NCBI RefSeq assembly: GCF_021028955.1
Contig: NZ_JAIWPE010000094.1
Coordinates: forward strand, 248,001 to 312,000
Length of the DNA: 64,000 nt
Origin: Salipaludibacillus sp. CUR1
GTDB taxonomy: Bacteria > Bacillota > Bacilli > Bacillales > Salisediminibacteriaceae
Direction of reading: 5' to 3'
The notes beneath the pieces are model-generated. The model searched no databases, was not told the origin of the DNA, and was given only the letters and a program-made list of their open reading frames with translations. Positions 1 to 7,349 of the stretch are shown here, piece by piece. Position numbers and translations under genes: made by a program. Positions within the stretch are counted from its first letter, which is position 1. Each line of letters begins with the position of its first letter.

Positions 1-2
1 TA

Positions 3-716
3 AAGCTTGAGAACGTACCGGTTAAGCAAGTTTTGGAAGATCATTTTAATTTACCGGTAAGAGTTGAAAACGATGCTAAAGCATTAGCGTTAGGTGAAAA
101 ATGGTTTGGAGCCGGGAAAGAAACCGATCATTTTGTCTGTTTAAATGTAGGCGAAGGGATCGGCAGCGGAATTATACTGCATGATGAACTCTTTCATGGA
201 AGTGACGACCTTGCGGGAGAAATTGGTCATACATTGATAGATTTGAACGGACCGTTATGTTCCTGCGGCAATAAAGGCTGTTTTCAAATGCTCGCCTCAG
301 GCCATGCATTAAAGGAAAGAGCCAGAGAAAGGGTTAAAGACGACAGGGAAACCCTTTTGAAAGAAAGATCGGGAAATGATCTGGAAGAGCTGGATGGCCA
401 GCTAATATATGAATGCGCAAAAGACGGCGATGCAGTTGCTGCCGAAATTCTCGAAGAAACAGGAGAATACCTGGGGATCGGGCTGCTGAACATTATTCAT
501 TTTCTCAATCCCCGAATGATTATTGTCGGCGGCGGTGTCTCGAAAGCCGGATCTTTCTTAATGGATCCAGTTCACAAGGTAATTAAAACGAGGGCATTAA
601 GTAAACGCGCCCGGAATACGCGCATTGTTTTAAGTGAACTGGACGAAGAAGGCTCAGTTATAGGAGCGTGTACACTCGTCTTATCAGAACTTTTCAGCCA
701 TGAGCATAGTGGATAA
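3..716 (+). CDS. ROK-family sugar kinase or regulator, 3' part
   Basis: The frame is open at the left edge, so the 5' part lies outside the window; 237 residues are visible. ROK proteins are either sugar kinases (glucose, fructose, N-acetylglucosamine) or sugar-responsive repressors. Visible ROK signatures are ENDAKALALGE, a glycine-rich GEGIGSG, GEIGH and the zinc-type cluster CSCGNKGC, so this is the C-terminal half of the fold. The residue after the cluster is Gln (CFQ), where many family members have Glu. The missing N-terminus would decide between kinase (ATP-binding DxGGT) and repressor (helix-turn-helix). Nothing adjacent names the sugar, although a nagAB cluster lies about 20 kb away. 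It is followed at once by a long palindrome that could also terminate it. Confidence 0.85.
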   Translation, partial: KLENVPVKQVLEDHFNLPVRVENDAKALALGEKWFGAGKETDHFVCLNVGEGIGSGIILHDELFHGSDDLAGEIGHTLIDLNGPLCSCGNKGCFQMLASGHALKERARERVKDDRETLLKERSGNDLEELDGQLIYECAKDGDAVAAEILEETGEYLGIGLLNIIHFLNPRMIIVGGGVSKAGSFLMDPVHKVIKTRALSKRARNTRIVLSELDEEGSVIGACTLVLSELFSHEHSG

Positions 717-756
717 CCAGAATCTGGGGGGTCTGTCCCCCCAGATTCTGGTTTTT
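717..756. repeat. Palindromic repeat with GGGGGGTCTGTCCCCCC core, copy 1
   Basis: A near-perfect inverted repeat begins right after the ROK stop codon. Arms of about 17 bp surround a TCTGT centre, and the outer arms read CCAGAATCTG and CAGATTCTGG. It runs into TTTTTT and so could act as a rho-independent terminator. A second element with the same CTGGGGGGTCTG core but different outer arms lies near position 3340. Shared core plus unrelated but self-complementary flanks is seen directly. Membership of a dispersed REP-like family is inference. Confidence 0.75.
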
Positions 757-842
757 TACTCTGCTTTCTAAAAGTTTACTGTTCGGTTAAAATAAGAGCA
801 GGAGAGACATTTCAGAAATGAAATATAAAAGAGGTGGAGACG

Positions 843-1616
843 GTGAAAAATATACCAGAGATAAAAAATAAAATATTCGAAAGAACTCAGCTGGTAGTCA
901 TTATTACGGACGCAGACCAGGAGGACAACCCGATTATTTATGCGAATAGAGGGTTTACTGAACTGACTGGGTATACAGAAGAAGAAGTATTGGGACAGAA
1001 CTGCCGTTTCCTGCAAGGGGAAGACACAGACCCGAAAGCGATAAAAAAGCTGAAGGACGCGGTTCGTAATTTTGAGGCGGCATCTATTGATATACTGAAT
1101 TATAAAAAAAATGGTGAACCATTCTGGAATCAGCTCCATATAGATCCAATTTATATCGAAGAAGATAATAAACGGTACTTTATTGGAATGCAAAAAGATA
1201 TTACCAGCTTTAAACACGCCCAGAAGCAGGTAGAGGAATATTACCGCGAAATAGAATTATTATCCACTCCGATTGTTCCCGTTGGAGAAGGTATCTCTGT
1301 CCTTCCTCTTATTGGTAATATAGATGGCGAACGCGTCGGCAATATTTTCGAGAAAGTGCTCCCTGTGTTAGCCAAGGAAAATGCCGAACATTTAATCCTG
1401 GATCTGTCTGGATTTACCAATATGGATGAAGAAGCGACTATAGGGATTTTTCAGCTAAGTGACCTGCTTAAATTAAAAGGGATTCAATTGATTATTACAG
1501 GAATTACACCCCAAATAGCCATGAAAACGAAAGAATTGGATATTAGCTCTGATAATTTCATTACTTTCAGGTCTGTAAGACAAGCCGTCGAATCTCTGGA
1601 AAGAAACGATATATAA
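843..1616 (+). CDS. ytvA: Blue-light photoreceptor, LOV domain plus STAS domain (YtvA-like)
   Basis: The 257-residue protein has an N-terminal PAS/LOV domain (about residues 12-120) with the flavin signature GQNCRFLQG; Cys54 is the expected residue forming the light-driven adduct with FMN. A linker helix leads to a C-terminal STAS domain (about 150-255, LILDLSGFTNMDEEA). In Bacillus subtilis this architecture (YtvA, 261 residues) joins the stressosome and feeds light into the general stress response. I chose the GTG at 843 because AGAGGTGG sits just upstream of it; a GTG three codons earlier would overlap that ribosome site. It appears monocistronic. Soluble and cytoplasmic by composition. 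Assignment is strong because both domains and the reactive Cys are present in order. Confidence 0.92.
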   Translation: MKNIPEIKNKIFERTQLVVIITDADQEDNPIIYANRGFTELTGYTEEEVLGQNCRFLQGEDTDPKAIKKLKDAVRNFEAASIDILNYKKNGEPFWNQLHIDPIYIEEDNKRYFIGMQKDITSFKHAQKQVEEYYREIELLSTPIVPVGEGISVLPLIGNIDGERVGNIFEKVLPVLAKENAEHLILDLSGFTNMDEEATIGIFQLSDLLKLKGIQLIITGITPQIAMKTKELDISSDNFITFRSVRQAVESLERNDI

Positions 1617-1649
1617 AAAAGCGCTCCTGTCAGTTATGCAGGGGCGCTT
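1613..1649 (-). terminator. Rho-independent terminator of the downstream minus-strand gene
   Basis: An 11-bp stem (AAGCGCTCCTG with CAGGGGCGCTT, one G-T pair) is followed on the minus strand by a run of T. It overlaps the last bases of ytvA, so the two convergent genes share this short space. Confidence 0.75.
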
Positions 1650-1655
1650 CAACGG

Positions 1656-2042
1656 TTATTCAGTATCAGGTTCCTTTACAGCTAAAACAAGGAACAGGAT
1701 AAAACTTAAAGCCAGAACTGTGCCGCTTGCAATGTAGAAAATAAGCGAAAAGACATCCGGTAAGGGAATGGTATCAAGCATAAATACATACATTCCTGCG
1801 TTCAGACCAGCCGACCCGATAAGGGCACTCCAAACGTGAAGGGTCGTTAAGAGGCTTCTTTCGGGTTTATAAACTTTATAATAAATACTCCAGGAAAATA
1901 ATGAGAGCCAGCCGACCACCAGGACATGGGCGTGGACAGGACGCAAAGCATAAGAACCGGCTCCCGCCATGTGGGCTCCCATCATGACTCCAATAACCCC
2001 GAAAATTGCAGAAGCTACAAGAAGTTTTTTGCTGTGTGACAA
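1656..2042 (-). CDS. Small four-helix membrane protein resembling a heme-copper oxidase subunit I fragment
   Basis: This 128-residue protein consists almost entirely of four hydrophobic segments. Helix 2 carries RPVHAHVLVVGWLSLFSW; a HxH followed by a GW on one helix recalls the heme-binding helix of oxidase/nitric-oxide-reductase subunit I and of NnrS-like proteins. Full oxidases are four times longer, so this is a stand-alone small relative and not a working oxidase by itself. I chose the TTG at 2042 because AGAAGGAG lies eight bases upstream; an earlier TTG would include that site in the coding region. It is convergent with ytvA and has its own terminator. Function is unknown; heme or NO binding is only a suggestion from the histidine pair. 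Confidence 0.65.
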   Translation of the reverse strand: MSHSKKLLVASAIFGVIGVMMGAHMAGAGSYALRPVHAHVLVVGWLSLFSWSIYYKVYKPERSLLTTLHVWSALIGSAGLNAGMYVFMLDTIPLPDVFSLIFYIASGTVLALSFILFLVLAVKEPDTE

Positions 2043-2286
2043 GATTATCGCTCCTTCTGTTTTGATCAATCTGAAACACTATGAGTTTACCATCCCGTCC
2101 GCATTTTTGCGACTGGAAAGCTTTTAATAAAAAACGAGGGCATAGGGGGATGTCCGGTGGTGAAAACAGCTAGGCAGACCCTCCCATTTTTTCCATTCGT
2201 CTTAAAAACTTTCGTCTATCCATCATTAAGTATGATAAGATACAGTTTTGGCAGTGTTAAAGAAAATGGAGAATGGAGATAGAAAA

Positions 2287-2925
2287 ATGAGAAACAGATT
2301 AATTATCGGCGGGTTTTATTTTACTGGTTTAGTCCTTTTATCCTTTGGAATAAGCATGATTATTACAGCTGGATTAGGAGCCGGCCCCTGGGATGCCCTG
2401 TTTGTTGCCCTTTCATATAATATCGGACTTACTGTAGGGAGCTGGACTTTTATTGTCGGGTTTATCCTTATTCTGCTTAATGGGCTGCTGTTAAAACAAA
2501 AGCCTGACTTTTCTGCGCTTATCACTATGTTTGTGATTGGCAGTTTAGTAGATTTTTGGCTGCTTGTCGTTTTTGCCGATTTTACTGCAGCCGGATTGGG
2601 GAGCAGGCTGCTCATTCTGCTGACCGGTATTTTAAGCGGTGCGGCGGGGATCTCCTGCTATTTGCAGTCTGATTTTGCCCGTAATCCTATCGACCAGTCA
2701 ATGATGGTATTTCATCAGCTGACCGGTAAAAGTTTGTCATTTTCCAAGACGTTTCTGGAAGTGGCGGTTCTTATTGTTGCTTTCTTTATTGGAGGGCCAA
2801 TCGGTGTGGGAACTTTGCTCGTCGCATTTGGAATCGGTCCGCTTATACAGACGTTTTACAAACCGGTCACGGCTTTAAGGACGAAGGTTTGCGGCAGCCC
2901 GGAAATAAATAAACAGACAGCATAA
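2287..2925 (+). CDS. YczE/YitT-type integral membrane protein
   Basis: A 212-residue protein with about five to six membrane spans and the motif GLGAGPWDALF typical of the YczE/YyaS family; Bacillus YczE is an integral membrane protein of uncertain biochemical role. The start is the ATG at 2287, giving MRNRLIIGG, because GGAGA lies upstream and the earlier in-frame start would have no ribosome site. It stands alone, with a terminator hairpin after it. The C-terminus ends in a charged cytoplasmic tail. Substrate is unknown and nothing nearby suggests one. Confidence 0.75.
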   Translation: MRNRLIIGGFYFTGLVLLSFGISMIITAGLGAGPWDALFVALSYNIGLTVGSWTFIVGFILILLNGLLLKQKPDFSALITMFVIGSLVDFWLLVVFADFTAAGLGSRLLILLTGILSGAAGISCYLQSDFARNPIDQSMMVFHQLTGKSLSFSKTFLEVAVLIVAFFIGGPIGVGTLLVAFGIGPLIQTFYKPVTALRTKVCGSPEINKQTA

Positions 2926-2950
2926 TCAGCAAATTACTGTTAAATTGGAA

Positions 2951-2982
2951 AAAGCAGGCGTCCCCCGGGGAGCCTGCTTTTG
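2951..2982 (+). terminator. Terminator after the YczE-like gene
   Basis: A 9-bp stem (AAAGCAGGC and GCCTGCTTT) with a C/G-rich loop that can extend the pairing, followed by a short T run. Confidence 0.6.
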
Positions 2983-3196
2983 TAATTTCTATATAAGTTA
3001 ACGAAGCTTATACTGTTTTTCGCTATGATACTAACCGACGATATCCGCCGCGGTAAATCTCTGCAATAGACTTTTTTTGTTACTAAATAATGAAAGCCCT
3101 GCCTCTCTTTCATCCTTGCGGCTCCGAGACCGCGCCAGTGTAACTCAGGCATACTCGAAGTGTTCACAGGATTCCAGAATATAAATCAATATAGTG

Positions 3197-3230
3197 TGTA
3201 AGTGATGTCATTAGACCGGGGTCACTTACA
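3197..3230. repeat. 9-bp inverted repeat in an otherwise gene-free stretch
   Basis: TGTAAGTGA and TCACTTACA are exact reverse complements 16 bp apart. The surrounding interval between the YczE-like gene and the next coding region holds no convincing gene. It could be a regulatory site, but no gene starts close by. Confidence 0.35.
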
Positions 3231-3321
3231 AAAATACTTGAATCGGTTAATCAGAACGATCGTGCTTAAATGAAACACAATAACCAATTTAAACATATAT
3301 ATGAGCATATGTCAACTTAAA

Positions 3322-3361
3322 TACCATAAACTGGGGGGTCTGACCCCCCAGTTTATGGTAT
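3322..3361. repeat. Palindromic repeat with GGGGGGTCTGACCCCCC core, copy 2
   Basis: The same CTGGGGGGTCTG core as at 717-756 sits between outer arms TACCATAAA and TTTATGGTA that are complementary to each other but unrelated to the arms of copy 1. It lies about 95 bp before the next gene, with no T run in the forward direction. See the finding on this repeat pair. Confidence 0.75.
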
Positions 3362-3455
3362 TAAATTTTTCGCATAAAAATAGTCGGAATTAAGAGCGGG
3401 ATTATGTATAATGGAATAATATAATAAAAGATGCTTTTTTGTGAGGAGGCGGCCA

Positions 3456-3797
3456 GTGAAAAAATTAATCAGTCTTATTGCTGCAGCTTTTTTACTTATA
3501 GGAGCCGTCATGGCCGGGGTTTTCATATTTGCGGATGGAGACGGATTGAAAAAAGAAGCAGAGGAAAAAGCTCTTGCTCTCATTGAAGATCTGCATGACA
3601 AAGACATAAACGGGTTATCCGTGGAGTCTGCGGACCGGGCCAAAGAATATGGAAGTTACGCCATTTCTGTGATGGATGAAACTGAAGGGAATATTTATCA
3701 TATAGCTGTTATCTTAAATGAAGAACAAACAGACATTGACTTTGCGATTGATGTCACCGGCACTTACGATAAATACGGATTAGCTTATTGCCATTAA
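3456..3797 (+). CDS. Small secreted or membrane-anchored hypothetical protein
   Basis: The 113-residue protein starts with MKKLISLIAAAFLL and one long hydrophobic segment, an uncleaved anchor or signal peptide, followed by an acidic soluble domain of about 85 residues. I use the GTG at 3456 because GAGGAGG lies eight bases upstream. I do not recognise a family. The domain has an amphipathic Lys/Glu-rich helix followed by alternating short hydrophobic stretches, suggesting a compact alpha-beta fold outside the membrane. The gene stands alone between a repeat element and a gene-free region. Function unknown. Confidence 0.6.
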   Translation: MKKLISLIAAAFLLIGAVMAGVFIFADGDGLKKEAEEKALALIEDLHDKDINGLSVESADRAKEYGSYAISVMDETEGNIYHIAVILNEEQTDIDFAIDVTGTYDKYGLAYCH

Positions 3798-4240
3798 ATT
3801 ACTTTGTAAACGGGGCGGGTAGCCCAGCCTCCAGGAAACCGGATCTTATCGAAAACAGATTTATACAAGTACTTGGAAACGGGGAGGTCCTTACTAACTA
3901 GGGTTCCCTGTTTTTTTGTAATACCAAGGGGAAATTATAGTTAATTTGTAGGATTCTATTAAATTCTATAAAAATTTGTAAAGGCTTGCAGAAATATATG
4001 GTAAACTAATTTTAGCAATTGTCAGACCTCTCTTTGTACAACCTGCCTTGATTTTAAAATATATAGTGTTTATTTGCTGACAGCCGCTTCCAACTGGCTA
4101 GTTAGCTTTATTGTGCGGAGGGAGCAGCCTGATTTTTTAGGAGGTGTGGGGAAAGAGGAGGAAACTTGCAAATAAGTATCCTGATTTTAAGTGGCGCAGC
4201 TAAGTTCCCAAAGTCTTTAAAAAACGTTTGGAGGTATTTT
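3798..4240. other. Gene-free interval with a terminator-like hairpin and the promoter region of the 5'-nucleotidase gene
   Basis: No coding region is convincing here. A weak stem (AAACGGGGA with TCCCTGTTT, containing a G-T pair) ending in seven T lies near 3876-3919 and may terminate the preceding small gene. The next part (about 3920-4020) is very AT-rich and suits a promoter. About 200 bases of untranslated leader would precede the nucleotidase. I tried to match it to known riboswitch cores and saw none. Confidence 0.4.
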
Positions 4241-6448
4241 ATGTTGAATACTAAAATGGCAAATGTATTTAAGAAAGCAGCTATTGTTTCATTGTTATTT
4301 ATGTTTTTAATGCCTATGACAGCATTTGGCGAAGAAAATGATGATGTGCATGAACTGATGATTATGACGACCACGGATATTCACTCTTATCTTATGCCTT
4401 ATGATTACATGAATGATTCAGAAGTGGACAATTACGGATTAGTAAAAACGGCGACATTGATTGACCAAATTAGAGCAAATCATGATAATACGATTCTATT
4501 TGATAATGGGGATATCTTTCAGGGAAGCCTTCTTGGCGAATTGGAAGCGTCTATAGAACCTCTTGAACCGGGTGAAACTCAAGCGATCATTAAAGCATTT
4601 AATGAGCTTGATTATGCGGCAGTGTCTATTGGTAACCACGAATTTAACTTCGGACTGGACTTTTTAGACAATGCTATCGAAACATCAAATTTCCCATGGC
4701 TGAACGCTAACGTGTATGAAGCAGGTACAGACTTGCAGGAACACAGGTTCCAGCCTTATGAAATCATTGAACACGAAGTAGACGGAAAAACGATTACTCT
4801 TGGGGTAATAGGTTTTACACCTCCGCAAATCATGCAGTGGGATAACCTCCACCTTGATGGAAATGTAGAAGTTGAACATATCGTTGAATCTGCTAAAAGA
4901 TATGTGCCTGAACTTGCTGAACAGACAGATTTAGTTATTGCACTTGCTCACACCGGTGTCAACACTGGCGACCGTGAGACAGAGCATGCGGCAGTCAGTC
5001 TTGCAAGGGAAGTAGAAGGGATTGACGCTCTTGTTATGGGGCACGCGCACCAGACTTTCCCTGGAAACTCCGGCTATGACCGTGTTGAGGGAGTAGATGA
5101 TGCGACAGGAACAATCCACGGGGTGCCTGCGGTAATGTCCGGCTCCTGGGGAAGCCACTTAGGGACAATCCAACTGGATCTTAAAGAAGAAAACGGGGAA
5201 TGGACAGTTGTCAGCTCTAAGTCAGAAGTGACAGGGGTTGAGGATGTCGAGCCTAAAGAAAGTATCGTTGATTTAATTGCAAATGTTCACGAAAGAACGC
5301 TCGACTATGTGAACAGTGCAGTTGGTACTATTACAGAAAGCTTTAACACATTCTTCTCTCTTGTTATGGATAACGAAGTTTTACAGTTAGTTAACGATGC
5401 GCAGTTATGGTTTGCTGAAGATTACTTAAAAGGAACAGAGTATGAAGACAAACCTTTACTTTCCGCAGCTGCTCCATTCAGAGCCGGATACAGAGGTGGG
5501 TATACAGAAGTTGATGCAGGAGAAATCAAAGTAAGAGACTTAGCGGATATTTACGTTTACGATAATACCCTGCAAGTCGTAGAAGTAGACGGCGATGGCC
5601 TGGTCCAATGGCTCGAAAGGTCAGCAGAAAGCTTCAGACAAATTGATCCGGAAGAAACAGAGGATCAAAGACTGCTTGCAAGTTTCAGTGCTTTCAATTA
5701 CGACGTTATCGAAGGTGTCGAGTACCAGATCGATGTGACTCAGCCTGTAGGGGAAAGAATTACAAACCTTACGTATGAAGGTGAACCTGTCACTTCAGAC
5801 ATGACCTTCTTAGTTGCGACAAATAACTATCGTGCAGGGGGCGGGGGTGACCACCTTAAAGGGCTGGACGCGCCGTTAGTGGAATCTTTAGTAAGCCTGA
5901 GTGTAGAAAACAGATATGTTATTCTGGATTATCTGGAGTCGCTTGGTGAGCCTTACACACCGTATGCCTCGTACAACTGGTCAATCAAACCTGTTGAGAC
6001 AAACGGAAGAGTCGTGTTTAACAGCTCTGTTAAAGGAGCCGACCACATTGATAAGCTGGGGTTACTGGCTGTCAGTGCAACAGGTGAGCTAGTTGAAGAC
6101 AGTAATAGCGGTGCTGTCTACACGTATAACTTTACTGAAGAAATGAGGGCTGGAGCAGACCAGCCGGAGCAGAATGCCGAACAGGCAATCGCTGAGCTTG
6201 AGGATCTTATGAACAGTTACATTAACGAAGGCGCCGTTAAAGGACCTCTTGTAAATCAGTTGAGTAATACACTAAGGCAAGCGAATCATCACCACAGCCA
6301 TGAGCGCTACAGCCAATCTGTTAAATTTATGGAGAATTACCTTAACCATTTAAACCGCAAACCGAATGAGCGCCATGTTGAAGGCTCGGTGAAGGAAGAG
6401 CTGGAAGAAAAAGCAGCGCAAATCATTGAACTATTAAAAAATAAATAA
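4241..6448 (+). CDS. Exported 5'-nucleotidase / 2',3'-cyclic phosphodiesterase with C-terminal FIMAH-like domain
   Basis: The 735-residue protein has a signal peptide (LLFMFLMPMTAFG) and a calcineurin-like metallophosphatase domain with TTDIHSY, DNGDIFQG, GNHEFNFG, ALAHTGVNTG and VMGHAHQ, which supply the two-metal site. A 5'-nucleotidase C-terminal domain follows (NNYRAGGGG). Such enzymes release phosphate and nucleosides from extracellular nucleotides. The last 80 residues (LEDLMNSYINEGAV ... MENYLNHLNRK) resemble the FIMAH helical domain on secreted Bacillus proteins. The start is the ATG at 4241 because TGGAGG precedes it and the signal peptide then begins correctly; an upstream in-frame start would add 25 non-signal residues. 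No sortase motif is seen. The gene is monocistronic. Confidence 0.88.
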   Translation: MLNTKMANVFKKAAIVSLLFMFLMPMTAFGEENDDVHELMIMTTTDIHSYLMPYDYMNDSEVDNYGLVKTATLIDQIRANHDNTILFDNGDIFQGSLLGELEASIEPLEPGETQAIIKAFNELDYAAVSIGNHEFNFGLDFLDNAIETSNFPWLNANVYEAGTDLQEHRFQPYEIIEHEVDGKTITLGVIGFTPPQIMQWDNLHLDGNVEVEHIVESAKRYVPELAEQTDLVIALAHTGVNTGDRETEHAAVSLAREVEGIDALVMGHAHQTFPGNSGYDRVEGVDDATGTIHGVPAVMSGSWGSHLGTIQLDLKEENGEWTVVSSKSEVTGVEDVEPKESIVDLIANVHERTLDYVNSAVGTITESFNTFFSLVMDNEVLQLVNDAQLWFAEDYLKGTEYEDKPLLSAAAPFRAGYRGGYTEVDAGEIKVRDLADIYVYDNTLQVVEVDGDGLVQWLERSAESFRQIDPEETEDQRLLASFSAFNYDVIEGVEYQIDVTQPVGERITNLTYEGEPVTSDMTFLVATNNYRAGGGGDHLKGLDAPLVESLVSLSVENRYVILDYLESLGEPYTPYASYNWSIKPVETNGRVVFNSSVKGADHIDKLGLLAVSATGELVEDSNSGAVYTYNFTEEMRAGADQPEQNAEQAIAELEDLMNSYINEGAVKGPLVNQLSNTLRQANHHHSHERYSQSVKFMENYLNHLNRKPNERHVEGSVKEELEEKAAQIIELLKNK

Positions 6449-6460
6449 AGTAAATTAAAA

Positions 6461-6703
6461 GCGGGACTAAGACAAAAAAATAGTAATCATAAAGAAGGCC
6501 GAACAAAATTTTCTAATTTTGTTCGGCTGTTCTTTTTGAGAAAAGGAGAGATTTCAGTCCGTCAGGCGGACGCTTGCCCAGGGGCTTGTCTTCAGCTAAA
6601 TTCAACTCAGCCTGGAGCTTCGTTGAATTGGATCTTCAGACTGCGCTTAATCCCTGTGGCGTCGCCGCCTTCTGTCCTTCAATCAAAAAAGCTGAGGCTA
6701 TTT
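6461..6703 (-). repeat. Modular intergenic repeat, copy A (terminator hairpin module)
   Basis: Read on the minus strand this matches the elements near 28.0 and 35.3 kb: a CAAGCCCCTGGGCAAGCGTCCG segment, a perfect 13-bp hairpin (GCCGAACAAAATT and its complement, 6498-6527), then TTTTTTTGTCTTAGTCCCGC at the end. The hairpin followed by T-rich sequence can terminate the nucleotidase transcript. The far end, near GCTGAGGCT, is less clear. An open frame across it is incidental to the repeat. Confidence 0.65.
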
Positions 6704-6786
6704 AAGGTAAAACTAAAAGTGACCCACGTTGTTTTTAATTTGCAAAATCAGGGACAATATAGATATAATATTTCGCATTACTAAAA

Positions 6787-6800
6787 TTTAGCTGACTAAA
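6787..6800. promoter_or_regulatory. Possible MarR-type operator upstream of the efflux operon
   Basis: TTTAGCTGACTAAA is a dyad with 5-bp arms. It shares the TTTAG half-site with a second dyad that overlaps the ribosome site of the regulator gene. Autoregulation by the adjacent MarR protein is inferred. Confidence 0.4.
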
Positions 6801-6857
6801 TATTTTCATGTTAAATATGTACTGAATTAAAGGTTTTTGATATAATTATAAGTGTAA

Positions 6858-6879
6858 TTTAGTTAGGGGGCTAACGAAA
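6858..6879. promoter_or_regulatory. Second dyad overlapping the marR ribosome binding site
   Basis: GTTAGGGGGCTAAC has 5-bp arms around GGGG, inside a longer TTTAGTTAG...CTAACGAAA arrangement. A TATAAT at 6841 gives a -10 element, so a protein bound here would block early transcription or translation. Confidence 0.45.
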
Positions 6880-7349
6880 TGAACAGGGAAATGGATGAAT
6901 TTGTAGCTTATCATATGGGCTTAGTGACTCATTTTATTCATAATAATCATAGCCATAAACTTTCAGATTACGATGTCACGCGTGCTCAGGCAAAAGCTCT
7001 TTATTTATTGAGCCGTTTCGGTGATTTAACCCAGTCTGAACTTCAAAAACGCCTGTATATTAAAGCTTCTACAATGAACGGCATTGTAGAAAGTATGTTG
7101 AAAAAGGACTTAATTATCAGATCGTCCAGCGAGACTGACCGCCGGACTAAAGTGATCAGCCTGACTGCTGCCGGAGCTGATCTTGAAGAAAAGCTTTGGC
7201 TTGAAATTAATACTCTCGAGAAAGACCTGATGGAAGGCTTCTCAAAAGAAGAACAGAGTCTCATTATCAGCTGGCTTAAAAGAATGAAAACAAACTTAGA
7301 AGAAAAATCTTTGCAGAAAAGTAAAGAGAAAGAAGGCGAAACTGAATGA
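6879..7349 (+). CDS. MarR-family transcriptional regulator of the adjacent efflux pump
   Basis: The 156-residue protein has the winged helix-turn-helix of MarR regulators (about residues 30-125): LTQSELQKRLYIKASTMNGIVESMLKKDLI is the recognition region and SSETDRRTKVISLT the wing. Its stop overlaps the start of the MATE transporter by 4 bp, so they are co-translated. This matches the MepR-MepA layout of Staphylococcus, where the MarR protein represses a multidrug MATE pump and is released by cationic drugs. Two dyads sharing TTTAG lie upstream and are candidate operators. Ligand unknown. Confidence 0.88.
   Translation: MNREMDEFVAYHMGLVTHFIHNNHSHKLSDYDVTRAQAKALYLLSRFGDLTQSELQKRLYIKASTMNGIVESMLKKDLIIRSSSETDRRTKVISLTAAGADLEEKLWLEINTLEKDLMEGFSKEEQSLIISWLKRMKTNLEEKSLQKSKEKEGETE

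Noticed and set aside
768-1217. 149-codon minus-strand frame across ytvA
   Set aside because: It is a shadow of the LOV domain coding region with no ribosome site or family signature.
2940-3167. 75-codon frame on the minus strand
   Set aside because: It overlaps the terminator of the YczE-like gene, lacks a ribosome site and has no recognisable domain.
3806-3920. Riboswitch in the gene-free stretch before the 5'-nucleotidase
   Set aside because: G-rich blocks and a hairpin are present, but no S-box, TPP, purine, cobalamin, c-di-GMP or T-box core was found.
6536-6784. 82-codon frame on the plus strand
   Set aside because: It lies mostly in repeat copy A, lacks a start site and has composition unlike a protein from this genome.
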